DNA from: a bacterium | GTDB lineage: Bacteria > Chloroflexota > Anaerolineae > Caldilineales > Caldilineaceae | Length of the DNA: 64,000 bases | Direction: 5' to 3' | NCBI GenBank assembly: GCA_016124945.1 | Contig: WGMT01000029.1 | Span: forward strand, 19,383-83,382 | Shown here: piece after piece, positions 28,104 to 37,011 of the stretch | Layout: each line of letters starts with the position of its first letter | Numbering within the stretch: the first letter of the stretch is position 1 | Translations under genes and position numbers: made by a program | Notes under the pieces: generated by a model | The model's database searches: none | The model's input: the letters and a program-made list of their open reading frames with translations, nothing else | Told to the model about the DNA's origin: nothing

Positions 28104-29621
28104 TCACTTCAACACTGACGGCAGATACAGAGGTATCAGAGCTTCACCAGCGAGCGGTGTGCCGAAGCTGATTTCGTAGGAACCGGCAGCGGCCAGGGCG
28201 TTGTTATGGAGAACTTGCACCTGCACAATTTCACCGGGTGCCAGATTCAGTGGCAGCGCCCAATACTGATCGTAGGCCAGCGCACCGACCTGGTATTCCT
28301 GCGTACCGGCGTTGGTGGTGACGCGTACGGTGGCGTTCAACCCTTGTGTGAAGCGGCTCAGACGCAGGATGTGCCGTTGTGTGGAAGCGCTGACACTGGC
28401 GACAGAGACACCTTGCGCTTTGGGATCGCCGGAAACCGGCTGCGATGCCGTGAGGCGGAAGCTGTCTCCGTCGCCGGCGCTGTCGATACGGCCGGGGACG
28501 TCGCTGTTGTCCGTGGGGACGTCTGTAGCGCTGCCGTCAGCGCCGTGGTCGTCCTCGGCGTAGTCGTCGATCAGGATCTCAACTGAGGCGAAGCGGTCGA
28601 AGTCATCGGGTACGGTGGAGGTGATCACTTCGGTCACGTCGGCCAAGCCGGCCTGGGTGAAGAAGGCGATGCCGTCGATATTGTCGAAGACGACGGTGGC
28701 GTAGTAGTCGCCCGCCTGATCGTAGGACATGAAGCCGGTGTAGAGGCTGTCGTCCGCAGTTTCGTCGGGGGCGACATCGTCGTCGAGCAGAGACAGATCG
28801 GAGAAGGTGCCGTCGGGTTTTTCCACCCATGCGCTGACACCGGCCCCGGCGATGCCGTCGATCTGGCTGAGTTCCGCCTGCAACACTACCTCTTCGGGGT
28901 AGCTCACGTAGGGGCCGCCCAGGCTGGACAGGGTCGCCTGGTAGGTGAAGCCGTCCAGTGCGTAGCCGGTGGCTTCGTAATCCACAGTCAGCGGACCGGC
29001 CAGCGAATTGAACTCAAAGATCCACGTGCCGGTGACAGGTTCGCTGACGGAGTAGAAACAGAGCGTGTCGCTGCCGTCGAAGTTGCAGGTGGGTGCATCG
29101 CTTTCCTGATCAGACGGATCATAGAGGAAGAGTTCGGCGCCGCTGCTGCCACCCTCGAAGAGGACGGCGACTTGCAGTTCGTCCAGCGTGTCGTCTACGT
29201 AGATAGTAGTGAGAAGGGTGTGGTCTCGTCTACAGTAAGGTTGTAGGCTGTCCCCAGATCTACGTCGAGGATGAGCGAAGCCTCCTGATCCACGTCGCCG
29301 AATGCCGAAACCAACTGGTTGCTGTCGGCCATTTCTTCAGCTTTGGCGCGGGCGCCGGGAATGTTAAGTCCAGCCGGGCTGACAAAGGAAGCCGTTCCAC
29401 GGGCTGGCGCCGTTGCCTTCCAGGCCGATGCCCAGTCCTTGGCTGCCACCGGTGGGGGCAGTTGTGGTGGACTGTACTTCTTTGCCGTCGATGTAGAGTC
29501 GGTTGGTTGTGCCGTCCCAGCTATAGGCGACGGGTCCTTGTTGGCGCAGGGAGGCGAAGCCGCCGTACGGGTCAGTGCGGAAGTGGGGGCTGAAGAGGTT
29601 GACGGAGGGATGGGTTGTCAT
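28104..29621 (-). pseudogene. Frameshifted mosaic: P450 start + LamG fragment + surface-protein C-terminus
   Basis: Read on the minus strand, three frames chain together. 29621-~29390 starts with a cytochrome P450-like N-terminus (NLFSPHFRTDPYGGFASLRQ) that runs into a LamG-like piece (WDGTTNRLYIDGKEV). After a frameshift near 29390 the frame continues FVSPAGLNIPGARAKAEEMA up to VDETTPFS. After a second shift near 29205-29220 it continues LLTTIYVDDTLDELQVAVLF and stays open to the stop at 28104 (last 293+ residues: VWA/anchor-type extracellular domains, ending LIPLYLPSVLK). No signal peptide remains. The long last frame could still be translated, but the whole looks like a decayed, recombined surface-protein gene. 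Confidence 0.7.
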
Positions 29622-29726
29622 AGATAGACGCTTTCAGAATAAGGCAAAAGTCAAAAGGCAAAGCGCAGAAGGCAAAAGTGCAGAGGACGCCAGCGACGAT
29701 TCGCGAGTCACTGCTGCACCTTTATG

Positions 29727-29935
29727 CTACACCTGTTCGACGTCGATTGTCACGTCTTCGTTGCCCAGCACAAAGGTCTCGATATGCGCGAGCGTCTCCT
29801 TCCAGTTCCACTTCCGGCGTGAGCGTAATGGTGACGGTGACAAGGTTGTGCGAGTGCGCTACCTGTTGCAGCGGCTGGTATACTTCAAGGCCAGCGGCTT
29901 CACTGCCGGCGGGCACGAGCTGGGCCAATTAAGAA
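29727..29935 (-). pseudogene. Relic of the ileS 3' end
   Basis: Minus-strand translation gives SEAAGLEVYQPLQQV, then TVTITLTPEVELEGDA, then after a frameshift near 29788 HIETFVLGNEDVTIDVEQV and a stop. These align in order with three separated pieces of the intact IleRS of this window: [32 protein letters not shown] and [18 protein letters not shown]. About 90 and 50 residues between the pieces are deleted. It cannot code for a functional protein. Confidence 0.8.
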
Positions 29936-30002
29936 GCAACAGCCAATGACAGCGGATCAGGCGAGGCATACCTGAACAAAGTGCCTACTGGGGAAACCTA
30001 GC

Positions 30003-30030
30003 TTGAAAACAATGCGGAATCAATTATAAT
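30003..30030 (+). promoter_or_regulatory. Predicted promoter of the DUF4157-kinase gene
   Basis: -35 TTGAAA (30003-30008), 16-bp spacer, consensus -10 TATAAT (30025-30030), ~65 bp before the ATG at 30096. Confidence 0.55.
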
Positions 30031-30095
30031 ATTTCACACCGCCAAAAACAGTCTTCCTGTGCATAGCTTTTGTTTATCGATAACTGGAAAAATGA

Positions 30096-32297
30096 ATGTC
30101 CACACATCAAGGTAGCGACAGGGCTCATCCCAATACATCTACCCACGCCAAAGAGCATACGCCCCAACGCGGTCCATACTCCACCCAGATTTTGCAGCGG
30201 CTGGAAAGCGAACCAGACAGCATCCGCCCCACCGATGTGTTGGCATTGCAGCGCACCATCGGCAACCGGGCAACGGGGCGTCTCTTGCAGGCCAAGCTCA
30301 AACTTGGCCCCGCGGGAGATCAGTACGAGCAGGAGGCGGACAGAGTCGCCCAGCAGGTGGTGCGGGCCAGCCGCCAGCCAGAGGTGCAACGGGATAAGGG
30401 CGACGACGGCGCTATCCAAACCAGACGCTACGCCAATTCGATGGCCGATTCCCAGCGAAGTGTCACGCCCGTGGCTGCTGGAATCAGTCGGGTGCAACGA
30501 GGATTTGTGGCACGGCCGCAGGTTTCAGAGTTGCAGCGGGAGGGGATGGAAGACGAGGAACTCCAGGCGTCGCCCACTCATGGCCTGGAGGGTGGCGATG
30601 TGGACGCGGACGTGGCCCGTTCTATCCAGAACGCCAAGGGGGGCGGCCAGCCCCTGCACGATGGTGTGCGCTCGTCTATGGAGCAGGGTTTTGGTGCGGA
30701 TTTCAGTGGTGTGCGCGTGCATACAGGGGGGCAGGCCGATGCGCTTAATCGGTCATTGAACGCCAAAGCCTTCACCACCGGCAAGGACATCTTCTTTGGC
30801 AAGGGGCAGTACAACCCAGGCAGCAGCGGCGGACAGGAGTTGATTGCCCACGAGTTAACCCATACCGTGCAGCAGGGTGCAGCGGGGGTACAGCGGCAGA
30901 CAGCCGTTACCACAAATCCTACTCGTACATTTGGAAGAGCACCAGGTCAAACGCTCATCCAACGATCTGAGGCGGATGCTGTATCTCTCGCAAATCAACT
31001 AGATCCAGCCCAAAATCCGAACGCAAAAAAGTATCAAACTTGGGGTGACTTAACGACGGCGCGAGAAAGTAACGTAGCAGTAATCGTTACCAATTGGTCC
31101 AGGATTGCCGATGCCTATATCAAAAAGAGTACCGTTGTCTTTACACACCATCATGAACTGATTACAGAAGCAGACAGAATGTTGCAAGATCAGCGAAACT
31201 GGACCGATCCCCAGGCAAGAAGAGAAGCCAGTCATATCTTACAGCAGATGGTTCCCAAATTGGCTACTTGGGAGAAACATTTAAAATCGCCTACCATCTC
31301 AGGACAGCCACAGATTTTCAAAGGAATTGTTACTCGCATTAACGAGCTTTCAAGCAAGATTCAACAGATTCAAGACAAATTCTTAATGGCATACAGAGGT
31401 GAGGGAGAGGGATCCAAAAAAAGTAAAAGCATCTTCAGCAGAAAGAAACGCACGGTACTCTCACTACCACAAAAAGCTGGTCCAGGAAAAGGAAAACTGG
31501 AACTTTTTAACAAGATCAATCCCACAACCAATCAAGAAGTGGCGCTAGGAAAGGGTGGAATGGGATATGGACGATTTGGTAAATTAGATGGCTCAGAAAA
31601 ATTCGTCAAAAAGCAGAAACTGAAAAAGAATGAAGCCTCGATCCAGGCCGGCGCACACAAACAGGTGTATGCATTGGATAAGGACTCGCAGGATCTGTAT
31701 CTGTCATGGATCGAACAGGAGATGACCAAATTCAGAAACGAGTTGAACTACACAACCAACATCCTAGATCACGAAAATGTAATCAAAACCCACGGGGGAT
31801 CTGTAGGCGTCGGCTCTGACAATATGCCAACAGCCTATATGGTGATGGACATGATGCAGAGTGACATAAAGAAGATGATCGAAAAAGATGAATGGGATGA
31901 GCATACCAAGATAGAGATAATGAAAGGCGTTTTGGCCGGCCTGGCCCACGTTCACGGCAAAGGGTTAATCCATCGCGATATCAAACCCGAAAACATTATG
32001 CTGGACAAAAATGGTGTCCCCAAGTTGATCGACTTCGGTGAAGCAGTCCAGATGGATCATGAGCATAAATTTGAATCAGCTGACAGAGCAGGTACACAGG
32101 GTTATCAGCATCCTGTGAAAATCAAGATGAAGCCAATCTTATTCGATCGAAACACAGACCTGTACGCGTTGAAGGTGACCTTCGGAGAAATGAAACCGTC
32201 CACCGCAGCAGTACAGGGGTGGCTCGACTCATTTGATGACTCCCATGATGCCGCGGGGTTGCTGAACACCTTGAAAACATTCGACATTGATGATTAG
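30096..32297 (+). CDS. DUF4157 leader protein 3 fused to a eukaryotic-like protein kinase (candidate exported effector)
   Basis: 733 residues. Residues 1-~265 are the shared leader (VLALQRTIGNRATGRLLQAK; KLGPAGDQYEQEADRVAQQV; VRSSMEQGFGADFSGVRVHT) with HELTH at ~252. Residues ~290-470 are a helical linker with a basic patch (SKKSKSIFSRKKRTVL). From ~480 there is a protein kinase domain: Gly-rich loop LGKGGMGYGRFG (~484), Lys-containing strand KFVKKQKLKK, catalytic loop LIHRDIKPENIMLDKNG (HRD at ~626), KLIDFGEA (DFG at ~646), and a GTQGYQHP activation-segment end. Catalytic Asp, Asn and DFG Asp are all present, so it should be an active Ser/Thr kinase. The C-terminal lobe is short. Base composition in the kinase half is AT-richer than the leader, which suggests domain capture. 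Confidence 0.88.
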   Translation: MSTHQGSDRAHPNTSTHAKEHTPQRGPYSTQILQRLESEPDSIRPTDVLALQRTIGNRATGRLLQAKLKLGPAGDQYEQEADRVAQQVVRASRQPEVQRDKGDDGAIQTRRYANSMADSQRSVTPVAAGISRVQRGFVARPQVSELQREGMEDEELQASPTHGLEGGDVDADVARSIQNAKGGGQPLHDGVRSSMEQGFGADFSGVRVHTGGQADALNRSLNAKAFTTGKDIFFGKGQYNPGSSGGQELIAHELTHTVQQGAAGVQRQTAVTTNPTRTFGRAPGQTLIQRSEADAVSLANQLDPAQNPNAKKYQTWGDLTTARESNVAVIVTNWSRIADAYIKKSTVVFTHHHELITEADRMLQDQRNWTDPQARREASHILQQMVPKLATWEKHLKSPTISGQPQIFKGIVTRINELSSKIQQIQDKFLMAYRGEGEGSKKSKSIFSRKKRTVLSLPQKAGPGKGKLELFNKINPTTNQEVALGKGGMGYGRFGKLDGSEKFVKKQKLKKNEASIQAGAHKQVYALDKDSQDLYLSWIEQEMTKFRNELNYTTNILDHENVIKTHGGSVGVGSDNMPTAYMVMDMMQSDIKKMIEKDEWDEHTKIEIMKGVLAGLAHVHGKGLIHRDIKPENIMLDKNGVPKLIDFGEAVQMDHEHKFESADRAGTQGYQHPVKIKMKPILFDRNTDLYALKVTFGEMKPSTAAVQGWLDSFDDSHDAAGLLNTLKTFDIDD

Positions 32298-32383
32298 CCA
32301 CACTCACTTCGGTTCGTCCACGCAAGCCGCAAGATGGAGCGGCGGTCAACTTCACTTTTAAAGACACAGGCGACGGCTCGCAA

Positions 32384-32453
32384 GTCAGTGCCTGGCACGG
32401 GTCAGGAGATCTCTCTGACCGAGATCTGATGCTGACCCGTGTCAGGCACTGAC
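32384..32453. repeat. Inverted repeat (21/22 bp) between convergent genes
   Basis: Arms 32384-32405 and 32432-32453 match at 21 of 22 positions (core GTCAGTGCCTG...CAGGCACTGAC), with an additional inner AGATCT/AGATCT pair. It lies between the stop of the kinase gene and the stop of ileS, and is probably a bidirectional terminator. Confidence 0.8.
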
Positions 32454-32513
32454 GGGGCGACACGGCGCTCCTCCAATAAGCCGATTACCGTATCACCCCT
32501 TCACCTTGTCATC

Positions 32514-35500
32514 TTAGGCCCGTTCGACGCCGATTGTCACGTTGTCGCTGCCTAGCGCGAACGTTTCGGTGGACGACGGTGTCGCGCCCTCCTGCACGAG
32601 ACGCGTGGTGAGCGTCTCCTCCTTAACATAGTCACCATGTGCCGCCAGGACTTGCGCCACCAACGCCGTGTCGCTAACGTAGAGAACGATGCGGTCGCTG
32701 ATCTCCAGCCCGGCATCTTTGCGCAGTTGCTGCACGCGACGCACGAGTTCGCGGGCGTGTCCTTCCAGTTCCAGTTCCGGCGTCAGCTCCGTGGTGACGG
32801 CGACGAGGTAGCCGCCGTCCTCGGCCACGCTGTAACCCTCGCGCGGGGACGTACGCACTTCCACATCGCCGGGTGCGATGGCGTATGTCTCGCCACTTTC
32901 GACGGTCACATCCACACTTTCGCCGTTGCGGAAGCGGGCAGCCAGATCCATCTGCTCCAGCGCGCCAAAGGCTTTGCGGATCTTGGGATAGCCGGAGCCG
33001 TATTTCTGCCCCAACTGCTTGGGCAGTGGGAAGACCTGCACGTCGACCAGGTCACCGGCGGCGCCGGCGAAGGCCAATTCGCGGATGTTCAACTCGCCGA
33101 GGACGTACTCTTCCATGCGGCGCAGGCCGTTTTCCTCTTCGGCGGTACGGGTGCGCACAACCACCTGTTGCAGCGGCTGGCGTACTTTGAGGCCGGCGGC
33201 TTCACGGGCGGCGCGGCCCAGCGTGGTCACCTTCTGTGCCAGTTCCATATCGGCGTGCAGTTGCTCATCGATAAGCGCTGCATCCACAACAGGCCAGGAC
33301 GCCAAGTGCACCGAATCCGGCGCGGACTTGTCTACGCGCGCGACGAGGTTCTGGTAGAGTTCTTCGCTGATGTAGGGCATGGTAGGTGCGAGTAGCTTGG
33401 ATACCGTCACCAGCGCCGTGTGCAGCGTCGAGAGCGCGGCGGGGTCCCCTTCCCAGAAGCGACGGCGGTTCAGGCGCACATACCAATTGCTCAGATTGTC
33501 CACAAACCCCTCGATCGGTCGCGTCGCCCCTAGCACATCGTAATTCTCGAAAGACGCTGTCACGTCTCTTACCAGCCGGTTCAGGTCCGAAAGCAGCCAC
33601 CGATCAAGTAGATTCTCCGACTGCCCCGAGCCCCAGTCCCCTGTCCCCTGTCCCCAGTCACTTAAGTTGGCATAGGTGACAAGGAAACTATACGTATTCC
33701 ACAGCGTATTCATGAACTTACGCACCACTTCGCCCACCAGGTTGACGCTGAAGCGGCGAGAGTTGCCAGGCGGGCCGGCGGTGTACATGTACCAGCGGGT
33801 GGCGTCGACGCCGTGTTCGTTGAAGACTTCCCACGGGCTGACGATGTTGCCCTTGGATTTGCTCATCTTCGAGCCGTCTTCGGCCAGGATGTGGCCCAGG
33901 CAGATGACATTCTTGAAGGCGGGCCGGTCGAAGAGCAGTGTGCTCACGGCATGGAGTGTGTAGAACCAGCCGCGGGTCTGGTCGATGGCCTCGCAGATGT
34001 AGTCGGCCTGTTGCTGTTCTTCCCAGAGTTCCTGGTTCTCGAATGGGTAGTGCCACTGCGCCACCGGCATCGATCCGCTGTCAAACCAGACGTCGCAGAC
34101 CTCGATGACACGGCGCATGGTGCCGCCGTCAGGCGCAGGCCAGGTGACGTCGTCGACGTAGGGGCGGTGCAGTTCGAGATCGCTCAGGTCGATGCCGCTG
34201 TGTTCCGAAAGCTCGGCGCGGCTCCCCACACAGACAGTGTAATCACTGCCAGGCGCGTCGCTCTTCCAGATGGGCAGCGGCGTGGCCCAGAAGCGGTCGC
34301 GGCCCATGGCCCAGTCGACATTGTTCTCCAGCCAGTTGCCGAAGCGACCGTTTTTGATGTGGTTGGGCACCCAGTTGATCTCTTCGTTGAGCGCCACCAG
34401 ACGATCCTTGTACTCGCTGGTGCGCACGTACCAGGTGGTCTTGGCCCAGTAGATCAGCGGCGTGTCACAGCGCCAGCAGAAGGGATAGCTGTGTTCGTAG
34501 GTCCCCGCTTTGTAGAGTAGACCGCGGCCCTTTAATTCCTCGGTGATGGCGGGGTCGGCCTCTTTGACGAAGACGCCGGCCCACGGCGTTACCTCGGGTT
34601 TGAACGAACCGGTGGCGTCCACGGTTTGGAGGACGGGCAGGTTGTTTTTGCGCCCGACTTCCATGTCGTCGGCGCCGAAGGCAGGCGCGATGTGGACGAT
34701 GCCGGTGCCGTCCTCGGTGGAGACGAAGTCGGCGGTGACGACGTAGGCGTAGTCCTGTTCGACGGGGTAGAAGGTGAAGAGCGGCGTGTAGTGCTTGCCC
34801 GCCAGATCCTTGCCCTTCACCTCGCCCAGCACCTCGTAGCCAGGACGCAACACCGCTTCGAGCCGCGCTTTGGCCAGATAGAGCATCGCGCCCGATTCGT
34901 CGCGCACCTTGACGTAGTCGATCTCTTTGCCCACAGCCAGGGCCACATTGCCGGGCAGCGTCCACGGCGTGGTGGTCCAGGCCAGGAGGAAGGTGTTCTC
35001 CTCGCCCTGCACAGCGAATTTGACGTAGACGCTGGGGTCGACGGTGCCTTCCTTGTAGCCAAGGGACAACTCGTGACTGCTCAACGGTGTGCCGCAGCGC
35101 GGGCAGTAGGGGACGACTTTGTAGCCCTGATAGAGCAGGTTCTTGTCCCAAAACTGTTTGAGGATCCACCAGAGCGACTCGATGTAGTCGTTCTTCATGG
35201 TGACGTAGGCGTCTTCGAGATCGACCCAGAAGGCCATGCGCTCGGTGAGGGCCGACCAATCTTCCAGGTAATTCCACACCGATTCCTTGCTGCGCTGGTT
35301 GAAGGCGGCCACGCCGTACTGCTCGATCTGCTCTTTGCCGGTAAGGCCCAGTTGCTTCTCCACTTCCAGTTCCACGGGCAGGCCGTGGGTGTCCCAGCCG
35401 CCTTTGCGCAGGACGTAGTGGCCCTGCATCGTCTTGTAGCGGGGGAACATGTCCTTGAAGGCGCGGGCCAGCACATGGTGGATGCCGGGTCGCCCGTTGG

Positions 35501-35675
35501 CGGTGGGCGGCCCCTCGAAGAAGACGAAGCGCGGGCCGTCCTTGCGCTCGTCCATGGACCGTTTGAAGACGTTGCGTTCACGCCAGAGATGCAGGAGTTG
35601 CTCCTCCATCTCCGGGTACGCTACGGAGGACTTGACCTCCCTAAAGGTTTCTTTGCTGGTTGTACGTGTTGTCAT
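32514..35675 (-). CDS. ileS: Isoleucyl-tRNA synthetase
   Basis: 1053 residues, the long (type 2-like) IleRS form. HIGH-type motif in [18 protein letters not shown] in [12 protein letters not shown], two zinc-type pairs ([30 protein letters not shown]), the CP1 editing region, and a C-terminal region ending in a DUF5915-like module ([35 protein letters not shown]). Start ATG 35675 has AGAGGC 6-8 bp upstream. No T-box is visible in front of this gene. Residues ~671-685 ([16 protein letters not shown]) are encoded by a dispersed GGGGACAGGGGACTGG repeat that sits between the catalytic and anticodon-binding parts. Its C-terminal module recurs as a relic at 29.7 kb and as a free protein at 63.6 kb. 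Confidence 0.96.
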   Translation of the reverse strand: MTTRTTSKETFREVKSSVAYPEMEEQLLHLWRERNVFKRSMDERKDGPRFVFFEGPPTANGRPGIHHVLARAFKDMFPRYKTMQGHYVLRKGGWDTHGLPVELEVEKQLGLTGKEQIEQYGVAAFNQRSKESVWNYLEDWSALTERMAFWVDLEDAYVTMKNDYIESLWWILKQFWDKNLLYQGYKVVPYCPRCGTPLSSHELSLGYKEGTVDPSVYVKFAVQGEENTFLLAWTTTPWTLPGNVALAVGKEIDYVKVRDESGAMLYLAKARLEAVLRPGYEVLGEVKGKDLAGKHYTPLFTFYPVEQDYAYVVTADFVSTEDGTGIVHIAPAFGADDMEVGRKNNLPVLQTVDATGSFKPEVTPWAGVFVKEADPAITEELKGRGLLYKAGTYEHSYPFCWRCDTPLIYWAKTTWYVRTSEYKDRLVALNEEINWVPNHIKNGRFGNWLENNVDWAMGRDRFWATPLPIWKSDAPGSDYTVCVGSRAELSEHSGIDLSDLELHRPYVDDVTWPAPDGGTMRRVIEVCDVWFDSGSMPVAQWHYPFENQELWEEQQQADYICEAIDQTRGWFYTLHAVSTLLFDRPAFKNVICLGHILAEDGSKMSKSKGNIVSPWEVFNEHGVDATRWYMYTAGPPGNSRRFSVNLVGEVVRKFMNTLWNTYSFLVTYANLSDWGQGTGDWGSGQSENLLDRWLLSDLNRLVRDVTASFENYDVLGATRPIEGFVDNLSNWYVRLNRRRFWEGDPAALSTLHTALVTVSKLLAPTMPYISEELYQNLVARVDKSAPDSVHLASWPVVDAALIDEQLHADMELAQKVTTLGRAAREAAGLKVRQPLQQVVVRTRTAEEENGLRRMEEYVLGELNIRELAFAGAAGDLVDVQVFPLPKQLGQKYGSGYPKIRKAFGALEQMDLAARFRNGESVDVTVESGETYAIAPGDVEVRTSPREGYSVAEDGGYLVAVTTELTPELELEGHARELVRRVQQLRKDAGLEISDRIVLYVSDTALVAQVLAAHGDYVKEETLTTRLVQEGATPSSTETFALGSDNVTIGVERA
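33628..33662. repeat. Dispersed repeat inside ileS
   Basis: CCCCAGTCCCCTGTCCCCTG-type tandem units occur in frame, encoding [11 protein letters not shown]. This is the same type of sequence as the intergenic CCAGTCACCAGTCCCC units (e.g. ~20700). Confidence 0.75.
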
Positions 35676-35799
35676 GGTTGCCTCTGTTGTATGAAAAATA
35701 CTTGTCAGTCTGTATCGATATCGGGTAAACTGTCGTCAGTAAATTGAAATTCGCAGGAGCAATAAGTGAATTGTTGTATTCATATGAAAAGAGCCGGTT

Positions 35800-36093
35800 A
35801 TGACGATTGCACTTCACACGAAACTTTCTAAGTTCACGCAAGAAGAGATCCAGGACACGCTATCCTATGCGTTGCGCAATGAAGCGGAACAGGCAAAGTC
35901 GCGCCGCGATTACTTTGCCGGTATCTGCACTGCGTTTGAAACTCGCTATGGTTTCTCTTCGGACATGTTCCTTGAACGTTTTGAAGAAGGCGAACTCGGC
36001 GATGACGAGCATTTGTTTGATTGGTACGCCGCTGTCCGTGGTCTTCATCTCTGGGAACGTCGTTATCAAATCCTTCGCGGAGTTTCTGTGTGA
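35800..36093 (+). CDS. Putative antitoxin of a TumE-type pair
   Basis: 97 residues. The pattern FETRYGFSSDMFLERFEEGE then LGDDEHLFDWYA is what I know from small antitoxin-like partners of TumE-family toxins in cyanobacteria and Chloroflexota. The N-terminal half is helical and charged. The stop overlaps the GTG start of the next gene by 4 bp (GTGA), so the two are coupled. Promoter elements should lie in the 124 bp shared with the divergent ileS start. Confidence 0.72.
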   Translation: MTIALHTKLSKFTQEEIQDTLSYALRNEAEQAKSRRDYFAGICTAFETRYGFSSDMFLERFEEGELGDDEHLFDWYAAVRGLHLWERRYQILRGVSV

Positions 36094-36467
36094 ACGCACG
36101 TGAATACTACCAGTCCGTACTAAGTGCGATTCACGAAAGCCCTTACGTCGTTGCCACCGATCTGCAGTTTCGTGAAATCGATAGCAACGAGTGCTACATC
36201 CGCGGACGCTTGACAATTGTCAATTCAATCGAACTGCACATTGCCGAATATGTCATTACGGAGCCATCAGTGCAGCGGACGAAGTATCGCTACCATTTAC
36301 AAAAAACCGACGGTCAGTTGATCTGTCGCTGGGACAACGTTCCCCACCATCCACAAGTACCGACCTTTCCCCACCATCAACACCTCGCGTCAGGGCAGAT
36401 CGAACCTTCCGCATCCATGGACATTGTCGACGTACTGCGCATTCTCGTTCAATATCTCGACGAGTAA
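36090..36467 (+). CDS. TumE-family (DUF6516-like) toxin
   Basis: 125 residues from the GTG at 36090; the open frame continues upstream but would overlap most of the antitoxin. Family-like blocks: FREIDSNECYIRGRLTIVNS, TKYRYHLQKTDGQLICRWDN, and VPHHPQVPTFPHHQH. The DN-x-PHHP...FPHHxH histidine cluster is typical of TumE-type proteins paired with a small antitoxin. The expected role is a growth-inhibiting toxin held inactive by the product of the coupled upstream gene. The target is unknown to me. Confidence 0.8.
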   Translation: MNAREYYQSVLSAIHESPYVVATDLQFREIDSNECYIRGRLTIVNSIELHIAEYVITEPSVQRTKYRYHLQKTDGQLICRWDNVPHHPQVPTFPHHQHLASGQIEPSASMDIVDVLRILVQYLDE

Positions 36468-36506
36468 CAAAGGCACAAGCACCTACGACGATACCGCACC
36501 ACAAAC

Positions 36507-37010
36507 TCACAAATCCATCCGCATCCACTCAATATCGTAGTAGCGCCCATCCCACTTGATGTATCCATCCTCCACATAAGTTGGAACAAATCCCGCCGCC
36601 AGATAAAGTTGACGGGCCGCTTCGTTGCCCACGGTGACGGCGATGATCAGCCGCTCCAATCCGCGCTGTGACCGGGCATGATCGAGGATCGCGTCCATCA
36701 GCGCTCGCCCGTAGCCGCGTCCCCGCGCTTCGGGGACGACGTACATGCTGCCCACAATGGCGCGATGACGGGTCTTGCGTCCTGGGTAGCGGCTCCACCC
36801 GGCAATGCCGTTCATCGTGTCACCTGTGAAAACCCCGAAGACAGCCCTGTCCGCCGGATCGACGTTCAACTGTGCGGCAACGTCCTCGACAGCGATGTGA
36901 CGTTCGTCATAATAGTCGCGCCCGAAGGCTTCGGGGTGATCTTGCAGCGCCCGCAGCCATATCGCTTGAAACTGTGTCGCATCTTCGCCGGTCAAGAGAC
37001 GAACGGACAT
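36507..37010 (-). CDS. GNAT-family N-acetyltransferase
   Basis: 167 residues. The acetyl-CoA-binding motif A is clear: IVGSMYVVPEARGRGYGRAL (Q/RxxGxG/A type), followed by LIIAVTVGNEAARQLYLAAG and FVPTYVEDGYIKWDGRYYD. The start at 37010 is set by AGGAGGA 6-9 bp upstream, inside the last codons of the transposase gene. Substrate unknown; such enzymes acetylate small molecules or protein N-termini. Confidence 0.87.
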   Translation of the reverse strand: MSVRLLTGEDATQFQAIWLRALQDHPEAFGRDYYDERHIAVEDVAAQLNVDPADRAVFGVFTGDTMNGIAGWSRYPGRKTRHRAIVGSMYVVPEARGRGYGRALMDAILDHARSQRGLERLIIAVTVGNEAARQLYLAAGFVPTYVEDGYIKWDGRYYDIEWMRMDL

Positions 37011-37011
37011 G

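Larger units (their letters stand above)
29622..30095. other. 474-bp stretch: repeat units, an IleRS relic and a promoter
   Basis: Contains no intact gene. From left to right: AAGGCAAAAGTCAAAAGGCAAA units (29643-29690, same type as inside dnaE), the decayed C-terminal piece of an IleRS gene (29727-29935) and the predicted promoter of the kinase-bearing DUF4157 gene. Confidence 0.65.

Noticed and set aside
23686..32297. Contractile injection system structural genes in the effector island
   Set aside because: No sheath, tube, baseplate or ATPase-like protein is encoded anywhere in the window.
35676..35799. T-box in front of ileS
   Set aside because: Looked for because the argS leader has an Ile-like specifier, but the 124 bp contain neither the T-box sequence nor a terminator.
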